DNA of 64,000 nt from Pogonophryne albipinna. Its lineage: Eukaryota; Chordata; Actinopteri; Perciformes; Artedidraconidae. Of this stretch, positions 14,460 to 27,189 are shown piece after piece. Under the pieces are notes generated by a model that did no database searches, was not told the DNA's origin, and saw only the letters and a list, made by a program, of their open reading frames with translations. Location of the stretch: assembly GCA_028583405.1 (NCBI GenBank), contig CM053258.1, positions 3,781,988 to 3,845,987 of the forward strand, in the 5' to 3' direction. Every line of letters begins with the position of its first letter. Within the stretch, counting starts at the first letter, position 1. Both the position numbers and the translations under genes were made by a program.

Positions 14460-15885
14460 TCTCTTTCCATGCTTTGAACAGTTCCTCAACATTACCTATA
14501 GACTCAATATTGAACTGAATGCCTCCCATAACTGTGAACAATCGTTATATTCCTGAAGATCCCTCAGAGAATCTACAGGCTTCAGCAGCTCATTTTCTCC
14601 GTCTCCTCACCATCTGGTGGAGCCCCAATGCCTCCCACCAGTAACACCCCCCCCCCCCCCCCATAGTAATCTGTGGACAACAGCCCCCAGCACAGGCTCA
14701 TTGTTCTCAATCTGCTCAGAGCCAAATGGCAGAGAGCTGAGGTAAACAAGTGTCTGTTGAAGACACTCAAACACAAAAACGCCAAGGGAAGTCGAGTGAT
14801 TTCTGCTTGAACTGGAAATGTGAATTTTCAGTGCACTTTACTTTTGTTACTTTGTGGTAGCTAGATATTACACACTGTTTATACCCGTTCCCTACTAACA
14901 CATATTAACACACATTAACCAGACGAACCATGTTGAGTGGTGCCACTTGATGGACCCTGTTACATGTGAGCAAATACTAGAGATCTGATCAGAACTGTAA
15001 CTCAAACCTGACTATTATTCCCAGATAACTTTAACTTCGTGCCTGGAATCTGTCGCTTTTCCTGTTTCACATGATGAAAAAGATGGCAGCAAAGTTGGAA
15101 ATGTGTAGTAGTTTTAAAATACACTGAATACATTTTGAAAAAGGTCTAACATGGCCTTTTTAAAAAAAAGTAAAATAGTAATAATAATATTAAAAATAAT
15201 GATGACAATAATAAAAAACAGTGCCATATATTGCCTATAGCTATGAAGTATGTATATGCGTAAAAATTAGCCAAATTAGTGTGTAAGTGCGCGATGTGAA
15301 CACCCCTCTCAGCTAAGCCCCTCTGACACACACAAACACATACAGTTAGAAAGAGCAGTGGGAGGTAATAAGAATGGAGATTAGACTTTGATTAAAGTGC
15401 TTTCTTATTCTCCAACAGCTTTGACACGGAGCGTCTGAGAGCTTCAGCGTTTACAAACAGAAACGCCTGTGAACGTTGTCTCACTGCTGAGACTGAATGA
15501 GTTTCCAACCCCCCAGCACTCAAAGGGGGAATGCGTCATCACTTGTGCAGTTGAGGGAAAATTGCCTTGTGTGTGTGTTTGCTCATGTTTATGCAAACAG
15601 GACAAATAGATGGTGACGTGGAATTATCTAAACAATATCAAAGCTGTCAGCAGATGGCAGGAGATGGTGGTGACGTGTGCACACACGCTAACACACAAAG
15701 CAAATCTCGACAGAAGTTAGAAGAAAGACAAACTGCTGTCTTTACGTCACGGACATGAGAAGCTTCACATGATTAACACACACTGTGCTACAGGTTTCTG
15801 TCACTTTCATTCTTGTTAAAAGTCCAGAGAATGTTGGGAATTCTATAGCACACTTATTTTGTTTTGTTACGACTACTGCAGATAT
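14460..15885. other. no gene recognised
   Basis: AT-rich noncoding sequence with a C-run at 14647-14662 and an ATAATAATA-rich stretch near 15175-15215. No motif in any open frame. Confidence 0.45.
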
Positions 15886-15892
15886 TACAGTC

Positions 15893-16650
15893 TGAATTCA
15901 AGGTTCAAGGTTCAAGGCTTTTATTGGTCATACGAACATAGCTACAGTATAGTTACAGGGTATATGCAGGAATCCTGAAGTCAGATTTAATACCTTTTAA
16001 GACCTTTTTTAAGACCCTTTCCATACATTTAAGACCTCATCGCCACTTGGAGTTGTAACCGGTTACCTTGGCGACACACTTTACCTCACATTGACTATAT
16101 ACAGTATCGATTGTCCTTCCTCCTTATCTTCCAACCATTTGGACGCAAACTTGCATTTCCCCATAACGATGTTGTTTAACAACCGGCGTAAACGGACCTT
16201 CGCGCGCTATCAAGCAGTGAGCGTGCGATGTCCTGTTCAGATGACGTCAAATCCAACGGGATGCCATCAATAAACTACACAGAATCACACTACACACCTA
16301 CGCCATGATTACATTCAGGCAGACTGTAGAATACAACCTCTTTGGACCATTGATATACTTATTGAAAACAAGCTACAAAATGTAATACCTTGGAAAATGC
16401 CGTTTAATACTTTTTAATAGCCTTAATTTTCGCTAAATTGATTTATCGACTTTTAATACTTTTTAAGACCCCGCGGACCCCCTGAGTTATGACGATGAAA
16501 ATCTTAGGTCACAGGCTCCTCCAACAGTGCAACACAATAAAACAGATACACAGACAAATATAGTGCAAGTAAATAGTAAATACAAAAAGAAAAATAGTAA
16601 AGAAAGTGAAATAGTGCAATAAGAGTCTATATACAAGTTATTGGAATATC
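15893..16650. repeat. dispersed repeat (TTCAAGGCTTTTATTGG...GGCTCCTCCAACAGTGC) split by an insertion
   Basis: Flanks 15893-15955 and 16485-16650 join into a repeat I recall as common in fish (TTTTATTGGTCATA...CACAGGCTCCTCCAACAGTG). It is interrupted by the element at 15956-16484. Confidence 0.5.
15956..16484. mobile_element. hAT-like nonautonomous element, AGTTA on both sides
   Basis: Begins CAGGGTATATGCAGGAATCC and ends GACCCCGCGGACCCCCTG. TTTAATACCTTTTAAGACC at the left and TTTTAATACTTTTTAAGACC at the right are in direct orientation. The flanks share only AGTTA (15951-15955, 16485-16489), so a 5-bp duplication is inferred. The family is uncertain. Confidence 0.6.
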
Positions 16651-17158
16651 ATATATTAAATAAATAATTTCTAAGTAGCAGCCAGATTGATATTGAAAAT
16701 ACTTTGTTTTCAGTTTTTTCTCTTCCCTCGGATGTTTCCTGAAAATAACTAATTTCAATTTAATTAGTTTGGTTGAGTTTATAAGCAGTTATTGACTTCA
16801 GGAGGTATTTGCTCTGTAAATAAACTGCTGGGGATGAATGCTTCATTCAAACCCCATGAGGTATTTATTCATTATATTTTAATATTTAAATACATGTTGA
16901 GCTGTAAGCTTGTCTGCAGACCAATTTCACAGCTTTGAATGTTGTGCTAATCTCTTGTGGAAAGACTGAAAGCAGGTTCACACAAAGTGCTGCAGTTCCT
17001 AAATAAAACCAAAGCGAGCAGCATACATCTTTGTTTCATCATGACCAATGTTCTTTTCACAAACCCAAACTTTAACGTTCAAGCAATTGTTTACATAGAG
17101 AACCAGCACACTTCATAAAAACGAAATACATACATTGAAACAGCAACAATATTCAATG
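16651..17158. other. no gene recognised
   Basis: AT-rich noncoding sequence. Confidence 0.45.
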
Positions 17159-17162
17159 TTAA

Positions 17163-17816
17163 AGGTCCCATGTCATGGCCATTTCTACTGATCGTAATTC
17201 CATTGTTGAGGTCTACTAGAATAGATTTATGTTGTTCAATGTTCCAAACTCACATTGGTTTCTCATACAGCATCTCTGTATAGCATGTGTATTCACTCTC
17301 TGTCCTAAACGGCTTGTTGGAGCTCCTGCCCCCCCATCCCTATGAGCCCAGTGGCCGTCTGCGAGACAGCGAGACACAGCGAAACCCAGCCCGAACACAC
17401 ACAAACCCGCAGCCTGGCTGGGAGTTTGTGTGTGTGCTCACACACCGACTCACAGCCTCGCAGCGTCTCGCCGTCTCAGGGAGGAGAAATCGGTGGAGCT
17501 GCAGCTGAGAAAAATTGAGTGCGTGTGTGAGCAAGTCTGCGGATTGGTCCAAATCTAACGGCTCCGTGGACGTAAAGTAACGGCTCCACGGATTGGTCCA
17601 TTTGGGTATGGGCACGTCACTGTACCCAGGAAGAAAAAGAGAAATGTCCAACGAGGTATTCTGGGGCAGCACAGACAGGTCTTCTCTGTGTTAGTGCTTT
17701 ACTCGCTACAGGGTGTACTTTGAGGGTTTGTGACTCTGCAGACCGTTTACATGCAGAAAAACCTTCATAACACACAAGGGGACGGGTGATAACCAGAAAA
17801 GCATGACATGGGACCT
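17163..17816. mobile_element. TTAA-flanked MITE, 654 bp
   Basis: TTAA on both sides (17159-17162, 17817-17820). The ends AGGTCCCATGTCATGGCCAT and GCATGACATGGGACCT are inverted. The GC-rich interior (TGAGCCCAGTGGCCGTCTGC, GAGACAGCGAGACACAGCG) is shared with the copy at 51455-52015. No transposase. Confidence 0.85.
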
Positions 17817-17820
17817 TTAA

Positions 17821-19570
<1,750 letters not shown>

Positions 19571-19795
19571 TCACCTTAAGCACATTAAACCCTCAGCATG
19601 TAAGGGTGAACTAACAGGCATCATGCAGACACAGAGAGACACACACACACACACACACGTTATCATCACACAGACCTATTTTGGTTTGATCCCAACCTTG
19701 AAATGACCCGCTCTCAACACCACTGTCACGCTACAGGACAGAGTCCGGACCTCACACTGTGACAGAGAGATGTGAGGATCAACTGAGTAAATAAT

Positions 19796-20240
19796 AACGG
19801 GAAAAAGAGCAGGAGATGAAGAGGAGGAGATGAAGAGGAGGAGATGAAGAGGAAGAGGGATACAATGAAAGAGGGACGCAGGAAGACAGAGTGAGAGGAA
19901 AGGTTTGGATGAGAGATTGACAGAAGAACTAAGATGAGGGTGGAGGAATTAAAAGAAGACTTGAAAAGGAAAGATGAGGGAAATGTAAGAATTAAAAAGT
20001 GGAAGGAAGTGACGGATCAAGTAGGAGGGAAAGACAAGAGATGAACATGACAAGGTGAGAAACAGAGGAAGAGGATTTAAAACGAAGATGAAGAGACGAA
20101 ACAAGGAGGGGGAAAAGAGCAATGATTAAAGGAAAGGAAATACAAAGGAAGTGAGGAGGCAAGGGGAAGCAAAGTGCTATAAAAAGAGGAGAGACAGAGA
20201 TGAAAAGAAACAAGGCGAGGGGAAGAAAAATAACAAGATA
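19796..20240. repeat. polypurine tract, about 445 bp
   Basis: The plus strand is overwhelmingly A/G with motifs such as GGAGATGAAGAGGA and few pyrimidines. It includes three near-tandem GAGGAGATGAA units at the start. Confidence 0.8.
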
Positions 20241-20406
20241 AGAGAAAAGATAAAAAGATATGACATATATATGTGATGGGAAGCGAGGAAGAGGAGGAAG
20301 TGAAGAGCGTCAGGCTGCTGGTGCTCGAGTGTGTAAGAATGTGATAAGAAGCTCCATCAGCCCGCAGAGAGAAACAGATAACCGCTGATATATTCTGATC
20401 TTATTT

Positions 20407-20432
20407 ACACACACACACACACACACACACAC
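20407..20432. repeat. short (AC)n microsatellite
   Basis: Pure AC run of 26 bp. Confidence 0.9.
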
Positions 20433-21714
20433 TTTAAAGAGGGGACACTTCAGTCTTTTTTCCAGTCAAGGCCCGGACACACCAATCTGACACCAAAGAA
20501 CTGACACAGACGGACTCCGACAGTTGTGTCGCCTCACGTCTCCTGCGTCTTGGCCATGTGTCGCACTGGAACACACCGCAAAGACTTCAGCCGACGGCCA
20601 AGAAGCACGTACGAACTGCGCATGCGTGAGTGGCAATAACTCTCCTTACCAGCAGGCGGCGGTAGTGTGTATTCGTCATTCAAAAGAGGCAACAACCGGA
20701 AGACAGACTGCGTGATAACCGAGAGAAGAAGAACAGACTGCGTGATATAAACAAACTACAAATAGCGTGTGCGTTCCATTTTCACTCTACAACGAGAAGC
20801 TCACGGGGCTTTCCCGAACCTGTGTCGAGAGCTGGAGTTAAATGAAATCTCAGGTTTGCCTTCTTAATAGTTTGTTTGGGTCCCTCACTTCCGTTTTGCT
20901 TCTCATGCACTGATTAGCTAGCTGAACAGCCAATCAGAGTGATTTATTTTGCCGATTGCCAATCGATTGGCGGGTTTTCGGCCGAAAAGGCGTCGGCATG
21001 GCTGTAAAGACACAACGGTGCGGGACACACCAATCTGAGTAGGGCGTGTCGACGCCCACCGACGGCCAAAATCGGCTTGGTGTTCCCAGGAAGTGCGCCA
21101 GAGTCTGTTGAGAATATTTGTTGTGGCAAAACGGCGGTACTACACTTCCTTTAGGTTGCTGGGCCCGGAAACACTTTTTCCCATTGACTTACATGGGGAA
21201 AGAATGGTCTGTAACTCGTTGGATAATTTTTTTTAAACTGAATAAACTACCCAGTATGAACACTTGTATAGCCCTTATTAAAAACATTCGTTTCTCAAGT
21301 TGTAAAAATGTGCTAATAACGTTATTCTGAGAGTTATTTCCCTCTGCATTATGAACGCGCATCTAACCCACGGGACCGCGCCGCCCGGCACGTTCATGTT
21401 ACGTGTTCAGTAGGGGTGTAACGGTTCACAAACATTTCGGTTCGGTACGTACCTCGGTTTTTAGGTCACGGTTCGGTTCGGTACGTTTTCGGTACAGCAG
21501 AACAAATTATCACAAAACATAAAATATTTTTTTTTAATTATTATTAAACTGTGAATATTCACTCAAATAAATACAAAATATAATAAAATAAACATTATGG
21601 TGTAGCTTTTCGATTAACTGAAATAATCTGTATTTGAACTGTACTAGTACCTAAGCAGCCAGTTTGACATTATGACTTGCTTGTCATTGTATTTATATGT
21701 TGTTTTAAAGAAAA

Positions 21715-21915
21715 ATGAACTTGTCCACATTGCTTGCCGAAAGGGCAGATCTGCTGACACTAACAATGTCTCCTGCTGTGGAGAACACCCTCTCTAGGGA
21801 CAGAGGTAGCAGATACAGCCAGGTAGCGCTTTGCTAACATGGCAACATAAGGATATTTGGCGTTTGTAATAGCTTTGGCTCGGTCTGAACTCTCTGCGAG
21901 TGGTGGAGGCTTAAA
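21715..21915 (-). pseudogene. hAT transposase C-terminal dimerisation (hATC) remnant
   Basis: On the minus strand one frame reads YPYVAMLAKRYLAVSATSVP and a frame one base away reads VFSTAGDIVSVSRSALSASN then VDKFIF. This is the hATC block. A one-base indel lies within the REGVFSTAG stretch and a stop separates it from the BED exon. It sits directly after the BED segment, so the middle of the transposase has been deleted. Confidence 0.75.
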
Positions 21916-21917
21916 TG

Positions 21918-22184
21918 CTAGTGGGAGTTGGGTTTGCACTTCAGTCTTTTGGTACCGGTGATATTCACGTTCGGGTGATGCCTTTTAAAATGAGTGTGCA
22001 AGTTTGATGTATTGCCAGCCACGTAACCAATTGTAGTTGAACAATGCCGACAAACAGCTTTGGTTCGGTCCACCTGTCTTCGTCCGTCATCCTTGTACGT
22101 AACTGCGAAACCAAAATGTTCCCAAACCGTAGACTTCAATGATGCTGGAGGATTTTCGAGCTCAACTTTATCTGCGTTCGCCAT
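21918..22184 (-). pseudogene. hAT transposase N-terminus: BED zinc finger
   Basis: An 88-codon frame begins MANADKVELENPPASLKSTV. It contains WEHFGF, AVCRHC, and NLHTHFKRHHP, giving the C-x2-C...H-x4-H pattern of a BED finger used for DNA binding in hAT transposases. It stops shortly after the finger. The catalytic RNase H-like core is absent, so the product could bind DNA but not transpose. Confidence 0.85.
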
Positions 22185-22717
22185 TTCGCCAGTTCCTCAA
22201 ATTACTGACTACATTTGAACGCATCCCTCTGACCAGCTCGTCCAATGAAATGACTTGCTCGCTCTATGACGCGTTGAACACAATGGGAGCAAATTACTCT
22301 GAATGCTGCGACGCAGCACCTGAGATTACTTCCAAGAAGTTGTTCACGTTCTCAATTTTTTACGTTTAACGTTATATTCGTTCGGTACACTTCGGTACAC
22401 ACGTGTACCGAACCGAAGGGCCCGTACCGAATAATTTCGGTACGGGTACGTGTACCGTTACACCCCTAGTGTTCAGTACTACATGAGTTTCTCTTTACCC
22501 ATGGATGCACAATAACAACGGACCATATCGCCTTACTGCCAGCCCACTGAGCTGTAATAATGGATATATTGCACATGTTTGCTGTAATTCATCATTTGTA
22601 AAATATTATACTACATGGGCTGTATGATTAAATCTTGTACCGTAAATGTTGTATTAAATAAAGTTAATATTACCGACGTTATTAACGTCCCTGTAGCTTA
22701 TTATTGCACTAAGAAGC

Positions 22718-22839
<122 letters not shown>

Positions 22840-23561
22840 TTATTTCATGCTAAATGAAGCTCTGTTGGATATCACTAGATCCTGTTACAGCGTAATATAA
22901 GTACATAACGATTGATGTGCACATTAGCATAATGACTAGGTAGCCGCTAGCTGCTAACTGCCGCCTCGTTAATATCAAATCCATCATAATAACAAATCAT
23001 TACCACGCTGTCATGAACGTGCGGTGCTGTTACGTGTACGCAAATTGACGTGCTTGATGTGAACGAGCATTTTGGTTAAAGTTGCGCATGCGCTATGAGC
23101 GCACATACGGGTACTTCTCAGGCATGCCGGGTAATCTGTGACGTTTCACTCTCTCAAAAGTTGGGCCATTTTATCATCATGCGCTAATGAGCAACTCTCA
23201 TAGGAATGAATGAGGCCCCGCCTCCCACGCTGTATCCAGTTCTTATTATACATCCATGGTCGACGCCCACCGACGGCCAAAATCGGCTTGGTGTGTCCGG
23301 GCCTGAGTCAAACATGTGTGTGTGGTTAGCATGGATCCCTCACTGCAAACATTAAGCCAAATATTTGCTTCAACCTCTAAAGTATGAAGATGTGAAAACT
23401 CCTTTCCTTTGTCTAATGAAGTATTTCTTTGAAAATGTTTTATATTTGTCAGACAAATGAGGAATTGCAGAAGTTGTCGATATCTTTTATTTTCTGGGAA
23501 TTTATGGACCGAACAATGAATCTATAAAACTGTCTGCACATGAATCCATAATGGAATGATT

Positions 23562-23602
23562 AATAGTTGCAGAGCTATGTTTATAATAGCTCTGCAACTA
23601 TT
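23562..23602. repeat. 17-bp perfect inverted repeat, 7-nt loop
   Basis: AATAGTTGCAGAGCTAT at 23562-23578 and its exact complement at 23586-23602, with loop GTTTATA. Confidence 0.85.
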
Positions 23603-23845
23603 CAGTTTAGTATTCAGCATAATCTCGGAATGTAAGATTAAGTGACTTAAGTGATGATCCTTCCAAAATCTGTCCTTTAAATATCAAAACCTTGATTTTA
23701 AAAACCAGGTAAAATGTTTAAATATTGCTCCTTAATGAAGTCACAGCGGACATGATGAAATACAATAGAGTTGTATGACAGAATATATTCCCAAAATGAC
23801 ACCTTTCTCAAATCATGTGTTGCGAGACCACCCCTTGCTTCTTCT

Positions 23846-24009
23846 CAGGGGCGGACTGGGACTACATATCAGCCCGGGACTCTCGAGTCCGAGGGACGTG
23901 GGGGGGGTGCTAGTGACTTATCCGAACGGCCCACATCGTCCGACCGGCCCACTTCAGTACCGGCCCATCGGGATTCGTCCCGAACGTCCCGATGGCCAGT
24001 CCGCCCCTG
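23846..24009. mobile_element. hAT-like MITE, 164 bp, TSD CTTCTTCT
   Basis: The ends CAGGGGCGGACTGG and CCAGTCCGCCCCTG are perfect inverses. The flanks CTTCTTCT (23838-23845, 24010-24017) match. The interior is GC-rich, with GGCCCAC repeated. Confidence 0.93.
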
Positions 24010-24358
24010 CTTCTTCTATTAATCAGGTGAACCCCATGTTCAATCCCCAAAGACCCTGTCCTCATGTTAGTATCATATGTTCATCTCTTTCCAGAATAAC
24101 AATGATGCTGAAGTGAGTCTCCTCCTCTCCGGACAGGATGAGGAGGCTGCAGCTGAGTTTCCCTCTGTCTCCAAGTCATGACTCTGCAGACGTTCAGAGG
24201 CCAGGAACAGCCGGGGGGGGTTTCAAGTGTAATATCACATATTCATAATGAGAGCCAATGAGCTGTAAATCCCTGCTGACAGAGTTATGGAGCGAGAAGA
24301 GCTTATGGGGGCGATACTGAAACTATTAAACCATCGTCTCCCTGCGGCGCATGGTGCT

Positions 24359-24360
<2 letters not shown>

Positions 24361-24397
<37 letters not shown>
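24361..24397. repeat. (GT)n microsatellite
   Basis: Pure GT run of about 37 bp. Confidence 0.92.
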
Positions 24398-24398
<1 letters not shown>

Positions 24399-24549
24399 AC
24401 ATACTGTATATTTAAATATGTGTGTGTTAGTCAGCATTAACAAGGAACAGCTGCATGTGGCGATTTAATGCCAAATTAACATCATGCCGCTTAGATTGTC
24501 CTGGTTTACAAGCGACGCTCCTTTAATTAAGAAGATCCCACATCGCCTG

Positions 24550-24655
24550 TGTGTGTGTGTATGTGTGTGTGTGTGTGTCTGTGCGCGTGCGTGTGTGTGC
24601 GTGTGTATGTGTGCGTGTGTTTCTGTGTGTGCGTGTGGTTCTGTGTGTGTTTTAC
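24550..24655. repeat. imperfect (GT)n with GC and AT interruptions
   Basis: GTGTGTAT, GTGCGC and TTCTGTGTGTGC motifs alternate. A decayed GT array. Confidence 0.85.
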
Positions 24656-24922
24656 AGCATCGATGTTTTACAGAATTCAAATCAAAAGGCATGAAGAATA
24701 AATATAGCTGCTAAAAACAAATTAATTGCAAAGAGACTCTCAACTCTCTCTGGTGAGTGCATTGTGTGTGTGAGTGTGTGTGCCTTGGCTTATGAGAGCT
24801 GTCGACACACACTTTGTCAGGTCGTAGTGCAAAAGTCAAATATGTTCTTAAATCCAGTGTGTGATGATTCTTTTTTACGCAGAAATACTTTGAACAGTTT
24901 GAAATGACAGCACAAACCTTAA

Positions 24923-25239
24923 CGGCCCGTCCACACAGCGGCGTGCGTTGAAAGCTTCACTATTCACTTTGAATGGGGTGACGTCACTTTTCGCCGAACT
25001 GCATTGTGGGAAGCGACGCTGGCTTTGCTGGCGTGGCTCGCTGCAAAAGTTGAGCAATGTTCAACTTTTGAAGCCTCGGCAGAAGCGTCAGCCAATCGAA
25101 TCATATGCCAGTACAAGCTCTAGCCAATCAAACCGCTGCTTGTGTGTCAGGGGCGGGAGATTCATGTGATTGGTTGTTGGTCGAGTTTCAGACACGCCCG
25201 CCGGCAAGCTTCAACGCACGCCGCTGTGTGGACGGGCCG
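24923..25239. mobile_element. MITE with about 30-bp inverted termini, TAA duplication
   Basis: The left end CGGCCCGTCCACACAGCGGC (continuing GTGCGTTGAA) is mirrored at the right end (TTCAACGCACGCCGC through GGACGGGCCG). TAA lies on both sides (24920-24922, 25240-25242). A 3-bp TAA duplication and GC-rich ends fit the PIF/Harbinger group. 317 bp, no transposase. Confidence 0.85.
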
Positions 25240-25242
25240 TAA

Positions 25243-25943
25243 CGATAACCAACTTGTACTTAACTTAATACCTAGACCTTGAATTTACTAACATGAAAAC
25301 ACAACATCAGCGCATCCATATTGTTGCCAGATTGGGTTTCTTCCCATCTGGGCTAGTATTGATTAAGGATGGTTTGGATGGTAGATGAAATGTGGTTGCT
25401 TTTTTCAAAATTGGCTGGGGAGGGGAACAATATTGACAAACAAAGTGACATTTAATGGTTTTAAACAGTTAGGAAATAGGTAAATATTAATATCTGTACG
25501 ACTCATATTATGGACTCATTTATTTGAAAAGATGTGTTGTATTCAATCGTCGTAAGGGATGATTTTGACTCTTATTTGCTACTCACACAAAATAGTTTAT
25601 TTTAAACGTCACTTAATTTCATCTTTGTCCCTAAAGGTGGATCCAAGTGAATGTTTTGCAGGTCCCAAATCAATTATCAAGTCCTACACGTTTAGTTTTC
25701 ATGTCAATTTGCCCATTTTGCATATTGTTATTTGTTTGTTGTTGGCCACTGCACAGTTTTTACATGCAAGCAGATAATAATTGTTATAGACTGGAGCTCA
25801 GAGACGTAACATTAGTTTTCAGCGGTTTTCTCCGTCAAAATGATGCTGTCAAGACAAACAAAGCAGATCTGGGAAATTAGGTGCTGATGTGCTGGTAATG
25901 AATATCGTTAATGTGTGTTTACTAAATGGATGTGTGGCGCACT
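25243..25943. other. no gene recognised
   Basis: AT-rich noncoding sequence. Open frames show no motif. Confidence 0.45.
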
Positions 25944-25947
25944 TTAA

Positions 25948-27185
25948 AGGGGAAAGGAAACACCATTACAGCTTTAATATTCCGGTAGTTTATTCATTTT
26001 ACAATGGATATTGATCGTAATATTTATTGTATATGATATTACTCGCCAAAAGAAAATTAATTATCCGCCGGCCAGGTGGGGAATTCCGGGACCAGGCCGC
26101 TGCCATTAGGGGAGTCCCAAATGGTGACGTCACTGTGTGGGTCCTCGCTCCGGGTATCCATACCGGATACCATATTTTTGCTTTTGAAAAGAGCATTACC
26201 TTGGTTTTATCCACATGTACCAGTGGTCAGTTGACATATATTTTGTATTATTTTCCAACACCTCATACATCTTGGCAATACCATCCATTGAACACCTAGT
26301 CCAGCAATACTAGCCTTTTTAGGGCTGTTTTCGACAGATGAGCGTGTGTATGCCAGTTTAATTAGTTGAGCTAGAGAACACCCCCAATTCTCCATTGTAC
26401 GTCATAATAATAGCTACCATTTAGTTTGGACGCGATTGCGTTAATTAATAAGGTCACACTGTGTCAGTAAATACATGTGTGAGCTAGTAATCTGGTAGTG
26501 CTGCAATATTTACCTCTCTCTCGGCAGCTGAAGCAACTCGTTTGGTGGCTCGAACTTCACGTTTGTTGACACTGTCATTGTCTTGCGCGGCCGACGTGCT
26601 GGGACGGTCGGTGTTCCCGACTGCATACGATGAGAAATCGAATATTGTGGGAACAGATCCTGGCTTCAAATCCGATGTTTTGTTTTGAACCAGGCATCCA
26701 GACTCATCAAACCTCATTTTGTGGACATAATCGTCATTTTTAAAGTGTTCGCTGCACACACGTGCGTACTGATTCAGCGGCGGATCGGACCGTTTCATGG
26801 AAATAACCCATGCTTTGAGCAGCTTCTCATCCTTTAGTGGCAGCCTATGGAAATGTACTTCTTCCTTCTTCGTATAAAATCCATTTGTGCAGCCTGGGGC
26901 AATACAATACGCTCCTGACGACGACCGTTTTCTTTTGTTGTAAACTACTGGTGCATTGCACGCCATGTTGTTTGTTATTGAGCTTTGACCCAGGAAGCCG
27001 TACCCACACAGTGACGTCACTGGGAAAGTCCCGGAGCTATGGAAGCGCCCATGGTCATTAGGCACGTATTTCAAAAAATAAATTTGCGTATCTCGATCGT
27101 TTATATTGGAAATAGACTATAAATACATTTCCTAATGGGAATATTGTCGCATGGAAAGCAGTTTGAAAAGTGTTTCCATTTCCCT
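25948..27185 (-). mobile_element. Kolobok-like DNA transposon, internally deleted, TTAA-flanked
   Basis: TTAA on both sides (25944-25947, 27186-27189). The left end AGGGGAAAGGAAACAC and the reversed right end AGGGAAATGGAAACAC form the inverted terminus. Inner inverted blocks centred on AGTGACGTCACTG-type motifs lie at about 26120-26145 and 27000-27030. The element encodes a THAP domain. TTAA plus THAP is the Kolobok combination. Confidence 0.75.
26514..26966 (-). CDS. THAP-domain exon of a Kolobok-like transposase
   Basis: From the ATG at 26966 the frame reads MACNAPVVYNKRKRSSSGAY, then CIAPGCTNG, HFHRLPLKDEKLLKAWV, ARVCSEHFKNDDY and LKPGSVPTIFDF. These are the C-x4-C...C-x2-H zinc ligands and the (A/S)VPTIF box of a THAP DNA-binding domain. 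The upstream ATG at 27074 would add an unrelated leader. The exon ends GAGAG|GTAAAT at 26513. No catalytic exon lies in the remaining 570 bp before the terminus, so this is a stranded DNA-binding exon. A domesticated host THAP gene is less likely because it sits inside transposon termini. Confidence 0.8.
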
Positions 27186-27189
27186 TTAA

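Larger units (their letters stand above)
21411..22468 (-). mobile_element. hAT transposon, internally deleted, TSD GTGTTCAG
   Basis: The ends TAGGGGTGTAACGGTTCAC and GTACCGTTACACCCCTA are inverted. The flanks 21403-21410 and 22469-22476 are both GTGTTCAG. Subterminal GGTTCGGTACG motifs recur at both ends. It carries the first and last parts of a minus-strand transposase. Confidence 0.92.
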
